In this document: positions 44,873 to 55,660 of the stretch, one piece after another
Numbering within the stretch: the stretch's first letter is position 1
How the letters are laid out: the number at the start of each line of letters is the position of its first letter
Assembly (NCBI GenBank): GCA_026075535.2
Contig: AP026548.1
Span: 7,750,001 to 7,814,000 of the forward strand
DNA from: Tricholoma matsutake
Taxonomy: Eukaryota; Basidiomycota; Agaricomycetes; Agaricales; Tricholomataceae
Direction: 5' to 3'
Length of the DNA: 64,000 nucleotides
Made by a program: the position numbers and the translations under genes
Notes under the pieces: model-generated
Told to the model about the DNA's origin: nothing
The model's database searches: none
Seen by the model: the letters and a program-made list of their open reading frames with translations, nothing else

Positions 44873-47800
44873 CTAGCAATCATCATCATCCTGTCCAACA
44901 ATGTGAATTGCCTCATCAATATCTATAGCACTCTCCTTAATCTCTGAAGTTAGCTTCCCTAACAGATCGGCTGCATCTTTGTTGTCATCTGTGTAGTACT
45001 CCAGTTTATCTTCTGTGACAGCCCATCCCTCCATAAAGTTTAGCTGTTGCTGCTTGAGCAAAAATTTCAACATTTGAAGCGCTTCCATTAAAACAGGATG
45101 GATTCAATTGCGCCTCTTCATATCAGTTTTGGCACTGGATGAAAAAATGCACTTGGAAGGAATGGAGGAAGCTTGAATGGGTAGATAATCTAATGCCATT
45201 GCAAACAATACTGGATGAAGTTTTTTGCTCATCTGCAAACAGAACAGTAGTGGCAAATAAGAGAATAGCAAGACATTGTACTTACTGCCCAAAACCCTAC
45301 AAGATCCATGCCAGGCAGTGAGAGCGGCCCACCTTTATATGACTCAAACTCTTCTTCAATTCCTTGACCCAGCTCCAGAGTAGCGCATGAAACATTTGTC
45401 ATATCTTTGAGCCCGTATTGTCCAGCGAAATCATGCCAGCTTTTCTTCTTTTGCTGTCCAAAGTAGAGCGTGAAACATTCATCATATCTTTGAGCCCATA
45501 TTTTCCAGCTAAATCATGCCAGCTTTTCTTCTTTTGCTGTGAGGCTGCTGTATCAGGTGTAGGTTGTTGAGTTTGTCCATGAAGATGGGCGTGGTATTTT
45601 TGCATCTGCAACAAGTATATTAGGGTGCTGTCACCATGACAAACTGAGAGACTTACAGCTTTCTTTGTGGTTTCTATGGCCTTGGTAACATAGTGAGGCT
45701 CCCAGTGTTGTCGAATCCATGACAATCATATCGAGGGATTGAGAACTGGCCATGTCAAGTTATTAAATGATGTATGATTCCAAACTTTAACTCACACATC
45801 GCGATAATGTAGGTGTGCAAATCATCCATTTTCTTGTAATAGGTTGTTGCCCACTGGATACCAATATCCATCCATCGTGCCAAGCGGGGGTGATTTTTCT
45901 TAAGCAGCTCCCATGCTGGCAGAAGACTCAGCTTCAAACAGGTATCAATGTTAAAGACATACACCCAGTACCATCTTGAAATCCTGGAGTACAGTCCATT
46001 CCATATCAGTCAGTCTAAGTTTGGCAAGCTCTCTATTGACAGGCAAAGAAAGGAAATACTTGATGGCCTATTATTATGAATAAGCATACACTTATAAAAT
46101 GATGGGGTTCAAACATACTGGGCATAGTTTACAAAACCGATTGATCATGAAATAAAGGGAGTCCCACTGTTGACTTGAACCACCCTTTCTTGTTTCCATC
46201 TGCTGTTATTTCTGCCAGATGGTCACGTCGTCCACCTGAGGTGCATACTGCTTGTACGGTACTCCAGCACAATGCAATTGGGTCATGAGCAACTGCATCT
46301 TTGTAGCTCTGATTATCAGGATTGCTTGGAGGGCCCAATGCGGATGCGATGAATCCCCCTGTATCATCTACCAGGGCGATGTTAGTAAAGGCTTCGATGA
46401 CATGATTGGAACATATGTTGGTAACATGTGGGAAGCATCTTATATGATTGTGCTTGTGACTGAAATCAACATCGTGAGGGCTTGAAAGTATCACAAGAGG
46501 CAGAGCAATACATCACCCTGGAGAATATGTTGGGAATAATAGGGAAAAATAAAAGGAACCATCAGTAGAAAATGTTATTTTCCCCACACTTTTCTCTTTG
46601 CTCTTGCTCAGCAAAAATAACTCATCCATTCCCGGGAGAAAATCAGGTGAAAATGGAGGGGAAATATATCTTTTTTTCCACATTTTCTCTATATCTGGTG
46701 AAAATAACATTTTTTCTCCTGACTTCCACAATTTTTTCACCTAGAAACAGATTAGTTATTTTTCCACAGAGAAAAAAGTGGGAAAATGTGGGAAAATGAC
46801 CTTTCCCCCCTAATGTTCACAAGTTTTTCTCCTGGAAACAGATTAGTTGTTTTCCTGCAGAAACCAAAAGGACAAAGTGTGGGAAAATAACATATTTTTA
46901 CCAATGGTTCCTTTTATTTTTCCCCAGTGAAAAAGTGTCTTTTTCACCCATTATTCCCAACATTTTCTCCAGGGTAATATATTGCTCTGCCTCTTGTGTA
47001 TCCCATATTCTTTGAGGAAAGTACCATTGAGTGAGGCGTTATCGAGGGTCCAATGGCCTCCCTGTGCAGATGTAAGCATAAAGTAGAAAAGGGTAAGAAA
47101 ATAAAACTTAGACATGCCTTGACCATGATCCCAACTCGATCCAACAGATGAAGGACAATCCTTGCTAGCCTGGCCCCGTTGTGACTTCCTTGAAGATGGT
47201 GAAATGCGATTAGTGTCATGCGCAGCTGGAGACCATTGGTAGATTGATCTCTATGTATCCAATGTGCAATAATGGCCAGGTATGGGTACCGAGCTTTGGT
47301 TGACCAAATATCTGCCATGAAGGAAATTTGTCCTGGTGCATCCTAGAGTGATTGGTGAATACAGGGAAACATAGCAGTCAATTGAAACAACATACTGCTA
47401 ATTCCTGTTTTAGGACCTTGAAATATGAATCCCATGCCTTGATAATGGATTCACACATCTTCATTCGGTGGGGAATGTCTTTGTCCTGGAGCTCCTCACA
47501 TAAAAGCAAGAGAAGCTGTCAAAATTCTGGGCATTCAATGACATGTATAGACTGCAAAGAAGGTTAGACTAATGGAAAACATTAAAAGCATACTTTACCA
47601 ACCTGATCATCTGCAATGATGAAGTTTAGGAGGTGCTGTATAAATGCCTTCTGGGAAAATGGAGGATGTTGCATTTCATGTCCAGGGCCTGCAGGGGCTG
47701 TTCCGATTTCGCTCTCGAGTGTAGGGACTTTCCATTGCATTTCCTGACACTTCTGGAGATAGATATCCTTGTGGTGGCTTGTGAGGTGTTTGCGCAATGG

Positions 47801-48300
47801 ACCATTTGAGGTGGTCATTGAGAAGCTTCCTGCACCATGGCATAGGTCTATCCCATTCACCCTAAACAACAATCCTTGTCAGTAAAATGTATGTAATTAT
47901 GGAGGACCACGTACTTGCATGTCTTGCATAGAGTTCTGGTTACTGGAGGAACCTTGGATCCGCATTCAAAGAAAAAATCAATATCTGAGGCCATTTGGCT
48001 CTGTGAGGCTTCTGAGGCTTGCTCAGAAGGCGTGCAGGTCTAGTGGAGGTAGCAGAGCCAACTACAGGCTCAATGCTAGTGGGAGATATTGGTCATTGTG
48101 CATGCTGTACATCTTCATCAGCAGACTGTTTGTCCAAGCCAGTGAAGTTGAAGTCTTCTCCAGAACCAGGATCTTCACGAAAGTTGACTGGCACAGCTCT
48201 ATGTCCAGCTGTAGGACAAGGTGCTGGCTGCTGTGCTGCAGGTGCCAGTCATCTGCTTCTACCTTGGGGCATTATGGTTGGGCGATTTACAGTGACAGCA
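44873..48300 (-). pseudogene. hAT transposase with BED zinc finger
   Basis: From right to left: an N-terminal stretch with FREDPGSGEDFNFTGLDKQS (about 48200), FFFECGSKVPPVTRTLCKTC and FRVNGIDLCHGAGSFSMTTS...LRKHLTSHH (BED-type finger, 47960-47750), MADIWSTKARYPYLAI (47318, start of the RNase H-like core), NHIRCFPHVTNICSNHVIEA (46450), INTDTCLKLSLLPAWELL-type segment (45960), WHDLAGKYGLKDMM (45500), and the C-terminal dimerisation motif LPIQASSIPSKCIFSSSAKT (45200-45130). It ends HIVGQDDDDC near 44875. It is a cut-and-paste transposase, broken by a small element (46492-46998), an 83-bp tandem duplication at about 45386-45552 and other frameshifts. Confidence 0.85.
46492..46998. mobile_element. 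Small CACTA-like element in the hAT gene
   Basis: Ends CACAAGAGGCAGAGCAATA and its reverse CTCTGCCTCTTGTG. The inverted repeats extend through CCCTGGAGAAnATGTTGGGA and an AAAAATAAAAGGAACCAT block on both sides. It is flanked by a 3-bp duplication TAT. Removing it with one copy restores GTFLKEYGILSSPHDVDFS of the hAT frame. A CAC start with a 3-bp duplication suggests mobilisation by a CACTA/Plavaka-type transposase. The interior is made of repeated TTTTCTCC/GGAGAAAA words. Confidence 0.8.
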
Positions 48301-48327
48301 CTGTAGCATAGTATATTATAATGAGCC

Positions 48328-48673
48328 ATTGTCAAGAACCATTCCTCGCCTGATCAGAACCCGCATCCGTCCAACCCTTTCCTGCATGTTGAACCTGACA
48401 TTTGTCTACACCTCTCAATTTCGTTCCCGGCCACCTTGCACTGCCCACACTGCTGTGCACCAGGCTGCCTTGTACAGCATCCACGGCTGCCTTTCCAAGG
48501 CTGCCATCTCTATTGCAAATTTGACTACAGATTCCTGTGCGGCTCCCACTAGATAATTTATCTACACAGTTGAGACACTACCCCAGTCTTCATTCTTGTT
48601 CCGCATTATTCCAGACTACAGTATTTAAGTTTAGTTAGTTTCACCTTGTATTCCTCAGTTCATATATCAACAT
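48328..48673 (+). repeat. Probable LTR part of an outer Gypsy element (Gypsy-2)
   Basis: Sequence starting TGTCAAGAACCATTCCTCG and ending AGTTCATATATCAACAT at the 5' LTR of Gypsy-1 has LTR-like pyrimidine-rich composition. A near-matching 5-bp duplication (AACAT/GACAT) joins it to the sequence after 62517, which leads to a second gag. Assignment is by inference. Confidence 0.4.
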
Positions 48674-49314
48674 TGTTACAATTTTCCTTGTAACTCATGG
48701 AACCCGACCGACCCGACATACCCAATGATCTCCTCCAGACAGGAGGCACTCCTGATTCATGCTTAGAGCATGTCCTTGACACCAGACACACACATGATGC
48801 ATGCCGACAACATGCATTTGATCCCCTTCCCACGGAAGGCACCCTTGATGCATGGTGACTCCATGCACCCAAACCCATTCCAACACATGCTGTGATATGA
48901 CAGCCCCTTGACATGAGGTCCGTGACGTCGGACTCTCACGATTGACAGCATGTCCTTGACATCGGACACCTCATGCTAGGCATGAGGCTTATTGTTTCTA
49001 TTCTTATTTGATATGCATCTATCTTTCCGATTGGATGATAAGGACCTCCCTTGTAGTATAAGTACTGCAACTCATAGTAGGGATGTCCTTAGTTTAGATC
49101 TAGGCAATCTACAGCTTTAACTTGTGAACTCGCAAACTTACTCAAAACTACTAAGGAAGCCCCTTAGTGCGTGAACCTGAATGACTCTACGCAGAAGGCC
49201 TGCTAGAGTACACTATCCATCTTACGTTGGATGCTCCGAGTAAGACTAGTGCCGAACGACTTGTCAAGGAAGCACCTCGACTAGATCAAGTGGTTAAGGC
49301 TTTGCCCCTTAACA
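48674..49314 (+). repeat. 5' LTR of Gypsy-1
   Basis: 641 bp, TG...CA. It is longer than the 3' copy (502 bp), mainly through extra copies of a GCATGTCCTTGACAYCRGAC-type segment at 48760-48980. The LTRs differ by scattered, mostly C/T and G/A, changes, indicating an old insertion. The primer-binding site after it was not identified. Confidence 0.9.
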
Positions 49315-49480
49315 TAAGATCTAAACTATCTGCTAGCCCACCTACCTAGGTGTAGGCAATACAGCTCGAAACACACCACAACGACCTGGGTCTAGACAAA
49401 CCCCAGACCGACCACCAAGAGAAGCGGAACCACAGCCAGGTTTATCTTGGTACCGATACAATGGAAGACTAGTCCGTTAC

Positions 49481-50290
49481 TTGACCCCAGCACAGCGTTG
49501 GTTCTACAGATCAACCAAAAGACAACGAGGAGTTTGCCTCACCAACGAAGACTTTGAACAACCACACACACCCCCACCTGAAACATCCACCCACTTCCTA
49601 ACACACAAAATCGATGACCTCTATAATGAGATGTCTGAACCCGCCGCAACCACACCCATGACGTCCGCAAAGGACATTCAAATCCGATCACCTACAGACT
49701 TCTCAGGAGACAGGACCAAAACCACCAAGTTCCTGCAGGAGATAGACCTGTACCTGCGAATCAATGACCAGGTCTATGACACGAATGACAAGAAGATGAT
49801 CTTCATGCTGTCCTTCATGAATGGAGGGACAGCAGCTGCCTGGGCACAGGCATTTGTCAACCAACACCAATCCGAGGGACTCGGAGAATACACAGACTTC
49901 AGACAGAAGGTCCTAGAGGCCTTCTCACCAATCGACGATGCCAGAACAGCAAAGACAGAGATTAAAAATCTCAAACAAGGTTCAGGGAACCTCGAAGAAT
50001 ATGTGGCGAGCTTCTGCATCCTGAAAGACAGGATGGGAATCACCGAAGATGCAGCCATGATCGAGTACTTCATGGACGGACTGCACCCCAAATTACTGAA
50101 GAGGGTACACACAATGGAGATGGTACCCAACACTCTCGAAGGCTGGATAAAGGCAGCTTTGAAATACAAAGGCCAATGGAAATGGGCCATGGCAATCCTG
50201 GGAAAGACCAGGCAGAACCAGAAGACAAATGAAACGACAAAGAAAGGACAGCCCTCTCTTGACATCATCCAACTGATGAACCAAGAATGA
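49481..50290 (+). pseudogene. Gag of Gypsy-1
   Basis: 269 codons from the ATG at 49481 to TGA at 50288; the frame extends upstream to about 49456. The middle has a retrotransposon gag core: SPTDFSGDRTKTTKFLQEID, MIFMLSFMNGGTAAAWAQAF, FREKV-like FRQKVLEAFSP and MEMVPNTLEGWIKAAL. Beyond the TGA and a second one, a zinc-knuckle-like CFICHQPQHQSSDH (50313) has His in place of the last Cys of CX2CX4HX4C. Forms the particle that packages element RNA. Confidence 0.85.
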
Positions 50291-50526
50291 GTGGAACACC
50301 TCTGAAAGGGATTGTGTTTCATCTGCCACCAACCGCAACACCAATCATCCGACCACAGGGATGGAAAGAACCCCACCCAGATGGGGTCAGTGCCCCCTCC
50401 TACTGAAACTGCTTCACCCAGAAGAAGACTGGGGTGGACACCTACCAGAAGATCCACACGATGCTGGACGAACTGGACAAAGAAGAAAAGGAATGAGCCC
50501 TCAACCTCATGGAAGAATCAGGTTTT

Positions 50527-50990
50527 TAGAACAGCGGCCTGATATGATGTCAGTCACCGCTGAAATCTCCGTAGGATCTGTACTCTTAGCTACCATGAAT
50601 AGACAATCTATGCGCCTGTCTATTCGGGTAGCTGAGTCAGACAATGGGAAAGACGTCGCAACAAACGCGCTCCTCGACTCTGGAGCAGGAGGAGTCTTTA
50701 TCGACTTGAACTTCGTCAAACGAGAAGGGATCAGAACATATCCTTTAGGCTGTACCATCTGGGCCACAAACATAGATGGAACCCCGAATAAGCAGGGAAC
50801 AATCACAAGATACGTGAAGGGGAGGCTCCATATCAATGGAAGGAACTACCCAATGGAATACCTAGTCGCCGGACTGGGCAAGGAATCGGTAATCGTGGGC
50901 CTGTCGTGGCTGTGAGAGGTAAACCCGATCATTGACTGGAAAAAGGGAACTCTTGAGTTCCAAGACAAAGAACGATGGGCTTGAATCCAA
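50527..50990 (+). pseudogene. Aspartic protease region of Gypsy-1
   Basis: The frame holds NALLDSGAGGVFIDLNFVKR with the DSG active-site motif (about 50676), then GKESVIVGLSWL, TGA at 50913 where arginine is expected, and EVNPIIDWKKGTLEFQDKER. This is a retropepsin-like fold that would cleave Gag-Pol. Confidence 0.85.
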
Positions 50991-51090
50991 CAAATCTTGG
51001 AGAAGACAAGAAGAGCCAAATGGGCCCTCCCAAACACCCTAAACCTCCCCAGGGTTGACACTGGAAGGGAGGCCCCAAATGACAAGATGG

Positions 51091-51420
51091 CACGAATTCA
51101 ACGCATTGTGGCCAAGACAAGACAGAGGCTCTCTGAAGAAAAGGAGAAGAGCCTTGCCCAAGCCAGATTGGCTGTGGCAAAAACAAGAGAAAGACTCTCT
51201 GAAGAAAAGGAGAGAAACCTCGCCCGAGCATGACTAGCCGTGGCAAAGACGAAGGAAAGCCAAAGAACTGAATTCTGCCCAGATAGCTGTCACAAAGACC
51301 AGGAGCAGCAACACTCCTAAAGAAGCCAGAAACTTTGAAGCAGCACGACGTGCTGTCGCCAAGACCCGAGAAAACCAGAAGAAGAAACAACTGGAAAAGG
51401 GCAAAAACAATGAATGTGAC
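51091..51420 (+). pseudogene. Coiled-coil repeat region between protease and reverse transcriptase
   Basis: Imperfect tandem repeats of about 24 residues: RIVAKTRQRLSEEKEKSLAQ, LAVAKTRERLSEEKERNLAR, LAVAKTKES and RAVAKTRENQKKKQLEKG. They are strongly charged and probably helical. Interrupted by TGA at 51231 and a frameshift near 51262. Confidence 0.6.
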
Positions 51421-51899
51421 AGGGCACAACAAATCATGCAAAAGATGAAGGAATTGCTAACCTCCACAGGGGAGAGAAGCACCAGCAAAAGGAATGTGAA
51501 AACGACACTACAAAACAGGACAAATGACCCTCGACAGAGGACTACCCCAACCCACGATTATAGGACCCCAGATCACAGTACCATCAACACTGAAGTACCT
51601 ATGCCCAGGGAAACTCCCCCTCAAGTGAAGGTTGAAGAAGTACCTGATGAGGAACTACTGGCAGATACCGGCATGGAAATATGAGCAATGGAAGAAACCC
51701 ATGAACAGGATGTGACAGACATCCTGATCGCATACGTATGAGGAGAACTGGTCATTGGCATATTCAAACCACCAGAAGAACCACCCCTGACCAACGAACA
51801 CTGAGGACCAACCCATATGTACACACAGAAAACGAACACAATCTCCAGGCTCACAAAAAGCAAGGACTCTCCATGATATCTACTCTCAAATAGCGCATG

Positions 51900-52109
51900 G
51901 ATCAGAGCAAAGACATCCATTTCCCAGCAACTTGCACATGAACAGGATGAGGGAAAAGAGGCCAGCAAGCAGACCCTGGATGACCTACTGCCACTGGAAT
52001 ACCAGAAATACAGACAGGTATTTGAGAAAGCAGCATCTGAGCAATTCCCAGAATCGAAATCATGCAATCGACTTGAAGGAAGGCTTTGTACCAAAAGATT
52101 GCAAAGTCT
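51900..52109 (+). pseudogene. Start of reverse transcriptase of Gypsy-1 (before the KDZ insertion)
   Basis: Frames give TLDDLLPLEYQKYRQVFEKA, then HAIDLKEGFVPKDCKV at 52061-52108. With KDZ element D removed the next codons are [20 protein letters not shown] from 58066, a textbook Gypsy reverse-transcriptase entry. Confidence 0.85.
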
Positions 52110-52463
52110 CAGTAATTTACACTGCCCCATATGTTCCACACAGATCCATGTGGACTGTGCGGACTCCATGCAGAGTCCAACCATCTGGTGACCAAAATGA
52201 AAAATTACACCCCTTTCACCGTGGAGTCCGCCCCAGTCCGTGTGGAGTCCGCATAAGTCTGCATGGACTCCCACCATGTGGTGACCCAAATGAAGAATCC
52301 TTTCCCATTTGGCATGGGGTCCACATTAATCTGTGTGGAGTCTGCATTAGTCCACCCAGAGTCCACATAAGTCTGTGCTGAGTCTGCACTTGTCTGTGCT
52401 AAATCCAGGTTTAAAGGGTCATTGCATAAACACTACTGACTAGCTTACAGATACAAGGATCAA

Positions 52464-53395
52464 CTACATGTCACTATCATCATCAGTGTCATAGTCACTG
52501 GTGTTATCAGAATCAGAGCCACTACTACTATTATTGCCACCAGACCTTTGCTGCTGTTTTGCCATCACCACTAAACTGTGATAAGACAACATTGTATGTA
52601 AAAACCAGTTGAAATTCCTGACTGTCATTCTTCTCAAGATTGAATCAAACCCCCCAAGCCATGCATTCAACTGCTCACATGCCTGAGTATTAAATGCATG
52701 CTTGTAGTGAGGTGTCCCATCAGCATCACGCTCAACAATTACCAGATTTGGTGCTGAACCATCTGTTGGAGCTGGATTACATCATTTGCGACACAGATAA
52801 TCTGTTGTACTATGATTGATATAGTGGTATGAGTCCACTATCATTTGGCTGGTTTTTTGTCAGGTGTCCCAAGTGCCATTTGCAATGCTATGACAAAGAA
52901 CACGGCAGGCTTTGTCAATACAGATATAAGCTGGCCATGACTCCTCTGTGGGATATACAGTTTCCAAAAACTGCAGAATGTTCTCTTCAGATTCTGCCTT
53001 TGCAAACTTTGCCCAAGCAATTACAACCCCACATGGTGCACAAATTGTTTCAACACAATAGAACCTGCAGGGAGTGAAATAATTTGAATGTTGTATCTCT
53101 GGCATCTCCTCATCATGGTGTTGGATATTTGGTGCTGGAGCTGGCTCCCATGGTAAGCTTTCACCAGGTCTCTGAATCATTCTCTGAAATCCTGACATCT
53201 TCTGGCGAGATGAACTTGCATGGAATCTGTTCCAATCTGCCCGGTGTTGCTCACATGCCTGGACCCCACCAATCTTTGGATTGGAACACCCAACCACTCG
53301 GCATTTTGCTCCATATTGGGTTTCATGCAAAGCACAAAATACACCACCTCGTGCATTTGCAAGTTCAGCAGTGCAATCCCCATATGCACAGCACT
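52464..53395 (-). pseudogene. KDZ transposase D, CxC6-like region and RNase H C-terminal part
   Basis: After the intron at about 53400-53440 the frame reads CAYGDCTAELANARGGVFCA, LHETQYGAKCRVVGCSNPKI and ACEQHRADWNRFH (cysteine/histidine cluster). It continues RFYCVETICAPCGVVIAWAK, YPTEESWPAYICIDKACRVL and IVDSYHYINHSTTDYLCRK (likely catalytic Asp), then HAFNTQACEQLNAWLGGFDS (likely catalytic Glu) and a Ser/Asp-rich tail ending at 52464. TGA stops at WDT-*-QKT and CRK-*-CNPA; the second replaces a tryptophan conserved in copy E. Here the exon reads through TQACEQ without the intron found in E. Confidence 0.85.
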
Positions 53396-53439
53396 AAAAA
53401 CTTTATATAAGCCACCACATTCAAATGCCAGTACAGGGC

Positions 53440-54495
53440 ACATACTGAAGGGCCAGTTACTATCCCATCAAGGACAACTAATTGAACAAATGCCTTGTCA
53501 ACCTCCATTTGGTCATCACCACTAGCCGAGCTGCTCTCTGCTGCAGTGTTTGGGCTGGGTGTGACATCTGTGGTTGCCTTGTATATTTGTGTGCATTCAG
53601 AACATGAATGCTCTCCAGCAACTCTGATAACTCCATTTGCTCCCAAAACCTCAAAAGCCTCCTTTGTAACCTCATCAATAGAAAGCCCATCTTGAAGGAT
53701 GAGATCAATATCTGATGCAGAGGCAATTGAACGCATTGATTCTTGAACAAATGCCTGCCAGACATGACGCTGAGTGACCTTGAATTGAACAAGCTGTTTC
53801 CTAAAGCTGTTATTCCAGTATTCGGTGTATGCAGCAGCTGAGGCATGGAAGCTGTATAACCCATTCAAAACAGCTTGGGAAAATGATCGATCCACCCATA
53901 GCCCCCGCCCAACTTTAAGGTATTTTGCAGAATTCAGATATAATCGACTGAATCTGTTTCCCCCCTCATTTTCAACCCCTCGCTCATGATCAGCCATGTA
54001 TTTTGTGTTGCAGACATTGCATAGTCCTGTCAAAACAGGGACATTGTCATGTATAGTGGCATCTTTGATCAAAGTGACATGTGGAATATCTCAAATAGGA
54101 GTGATTTGATGGAGGGAGCGTGACTTGCATGCCAGAGTCTGGCATTCCATGGCATTGGGACAAATGACAAGTGCTGGTTGGATTGATTTGTTGGAAATGG
54201 GTTGCAATTTGCCTTGATATTGGTCATTGGCATTGTAGGGGTGGAGATGTAAAATCTTGGCCAAAGAGTCAAGTTTGAGACCCAATGCTATGATTTCCTC
54301 CTCCTTGTCCTTTCCTTTCTTCACATTTTTCATTTTCAAGGGCCCAACCTTGTGACTATCAACCTGTTTTTTTAAGGCACATGCAAGGGCTTTTATCCAG
54401 CCTGATGCTTGGGCATGGTGCTCCCCCTGACATTTAACATATTGCTGCTGTGCATGCAGATTCAAGAGATCAGGATTTTCTGTCAGGGAAAACAA
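53440..54495 (-). pseudogene. KDZ transposase D, CxC5-like region
   Basis: From 54495: NPDLLNLHAQQQYVKCQGEH, IKALACALKKQVDSHK, LVICPNAMECQTLACKSRSL, a TGA at ITPI-*-DIPH, VTLIKDATIHDNVPVLTGLC, NVCNTKYMADHERG, RLYLNSAKYLKVGRGLWVDR, ASDIDLILQDGLSIDEVTKE, GEHSCSECTQIYK, an acidic stretch, and VVLDGIVTGPSVC (likely first catalytic Asp, about 53470). The paired cysteines match the CxC5 cluster described with KDZ transposases. Confidence 0.85.
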
Positions 54496-54759
54496 TATGA
54501 CCAGGGTAAAGAAAGTTTGGAGCTGAAGTTTGTGGTGAGGAAGTGGCTGAATAATTTGAAAGGAATGTCTGGAAATGGGGATTCAATGGGGGAGGCCCAA
54601 GTAATAGGAAGCAGGGCAATTCCTATCATATAAAGGAGGATTGGTGATGATAAAGCCAAGGTGATTCCTAAAAATAGAGCTGATGATATTGCATGGACAA
54701 TCTTGAAAACCTGGGTACTAGTGCAAAAAATGACAAACTTGTTCCATAAATTGTGTATT

Positions 54760-55650
54760 TACAAGCTTACTTTGATTTCTTACTGTCACTCTTTCCCTTC
54801 TTGTGAATTCTCTTTCCCTTCCCCTTCCCCTTCCCCTTCCCTTTCCCCATCTCCTTTTCCTGCTCCCGCTCCTTCCCTTTGTCCTTTCTCTTTTCCTGCA
54901 TTTTTGCATTGTCCTTCCTTGAACCCTTTCCCTTTGTCCCCTTGCCCTTATCCTTATAATCTCCATCACTTTCAACCTCCAAAGTTCCTCCATTCTGCAA
55001 CCATGCTGCCAAGTCCATAAAAGTATAGGCTTCCTTCTTTATCCCCCACAAATCAACATCACAGAGTCGATCCTCATCCTCACTCAACCATGATACCATC
55101 TCGTCATGTTCGGCCACCTTGGGAAAATAACGCTTGTAGTGAGAATGGAAAAATGACTTTGACACAAATAATTTGATAATGTTGGTCTTTGTTGGTCGTT
55201 GGATCGTCCAGGTCTTCGCTTTCACCATTTCTTCATAGGTTTGGAATGCAGTAAGAAAAGCCTTGTATTTTTGATATGCGATTTGAAGAGAGACATCACC
55301 CATACCGGCCAATAAACTTGGTATTCCAAGAATAGTGATGAGCTGCTGTTTAAAAGGAAAAATAGAGGTTGAGGAAGAGGCCAGCAAGAGTGAATCGGAA
55401 TTCGGAGTTGGAGCAAGAGTTGGTGTCTGATCAGCCACCTAAAAGTGGAGACTCAACAAATAAATTCCTATAAGAGCAATTAAAACTTACAATGAGAAGC
55501 TTCAAGGTAAATTGGTGGTTTAAAACTGCCCAATCAACCTCTCCATCTTCTTCAATAACAGACTCATATTGACCTTTCACATTCCAAAGTTCATCCTCAT
55601 ATACAAATACACGCTGATTTTGCTCTAGACTTTGTCTTGAGACCAACATA
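54760..55650 (-). pseudogene. KDZ transposase D, N-terminal exons with Lys-rich tail
   Basis: The exon 55438-54767 reads ILGIPSLLAGMGDVSLQIAY, QKYKAFLTAFQTYEEMV, AEHDEMVSWLSEDEDRLCDV and DLWGIKKEAYTFMDLAAWLQ, followed by about 70 residues of KGKGKGKGK-type sequence (54960-54780). The exon before it (55649-55497) contains RVFVYEDELWNVKGQYESVI. This segment has a close counterpart in copy E. The Lys-rich tail is probably a nuclear or DNA-binding tether (inference). Confidence 0.7.
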
Positions 55651-55660
55651 AAATTTAAAA

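Noticed and set aside
49774..50457. 227-residue minus-strand frame opposite gag
   Set aside because: It is antisense to the clear gag coding frame and has no family resemblance.
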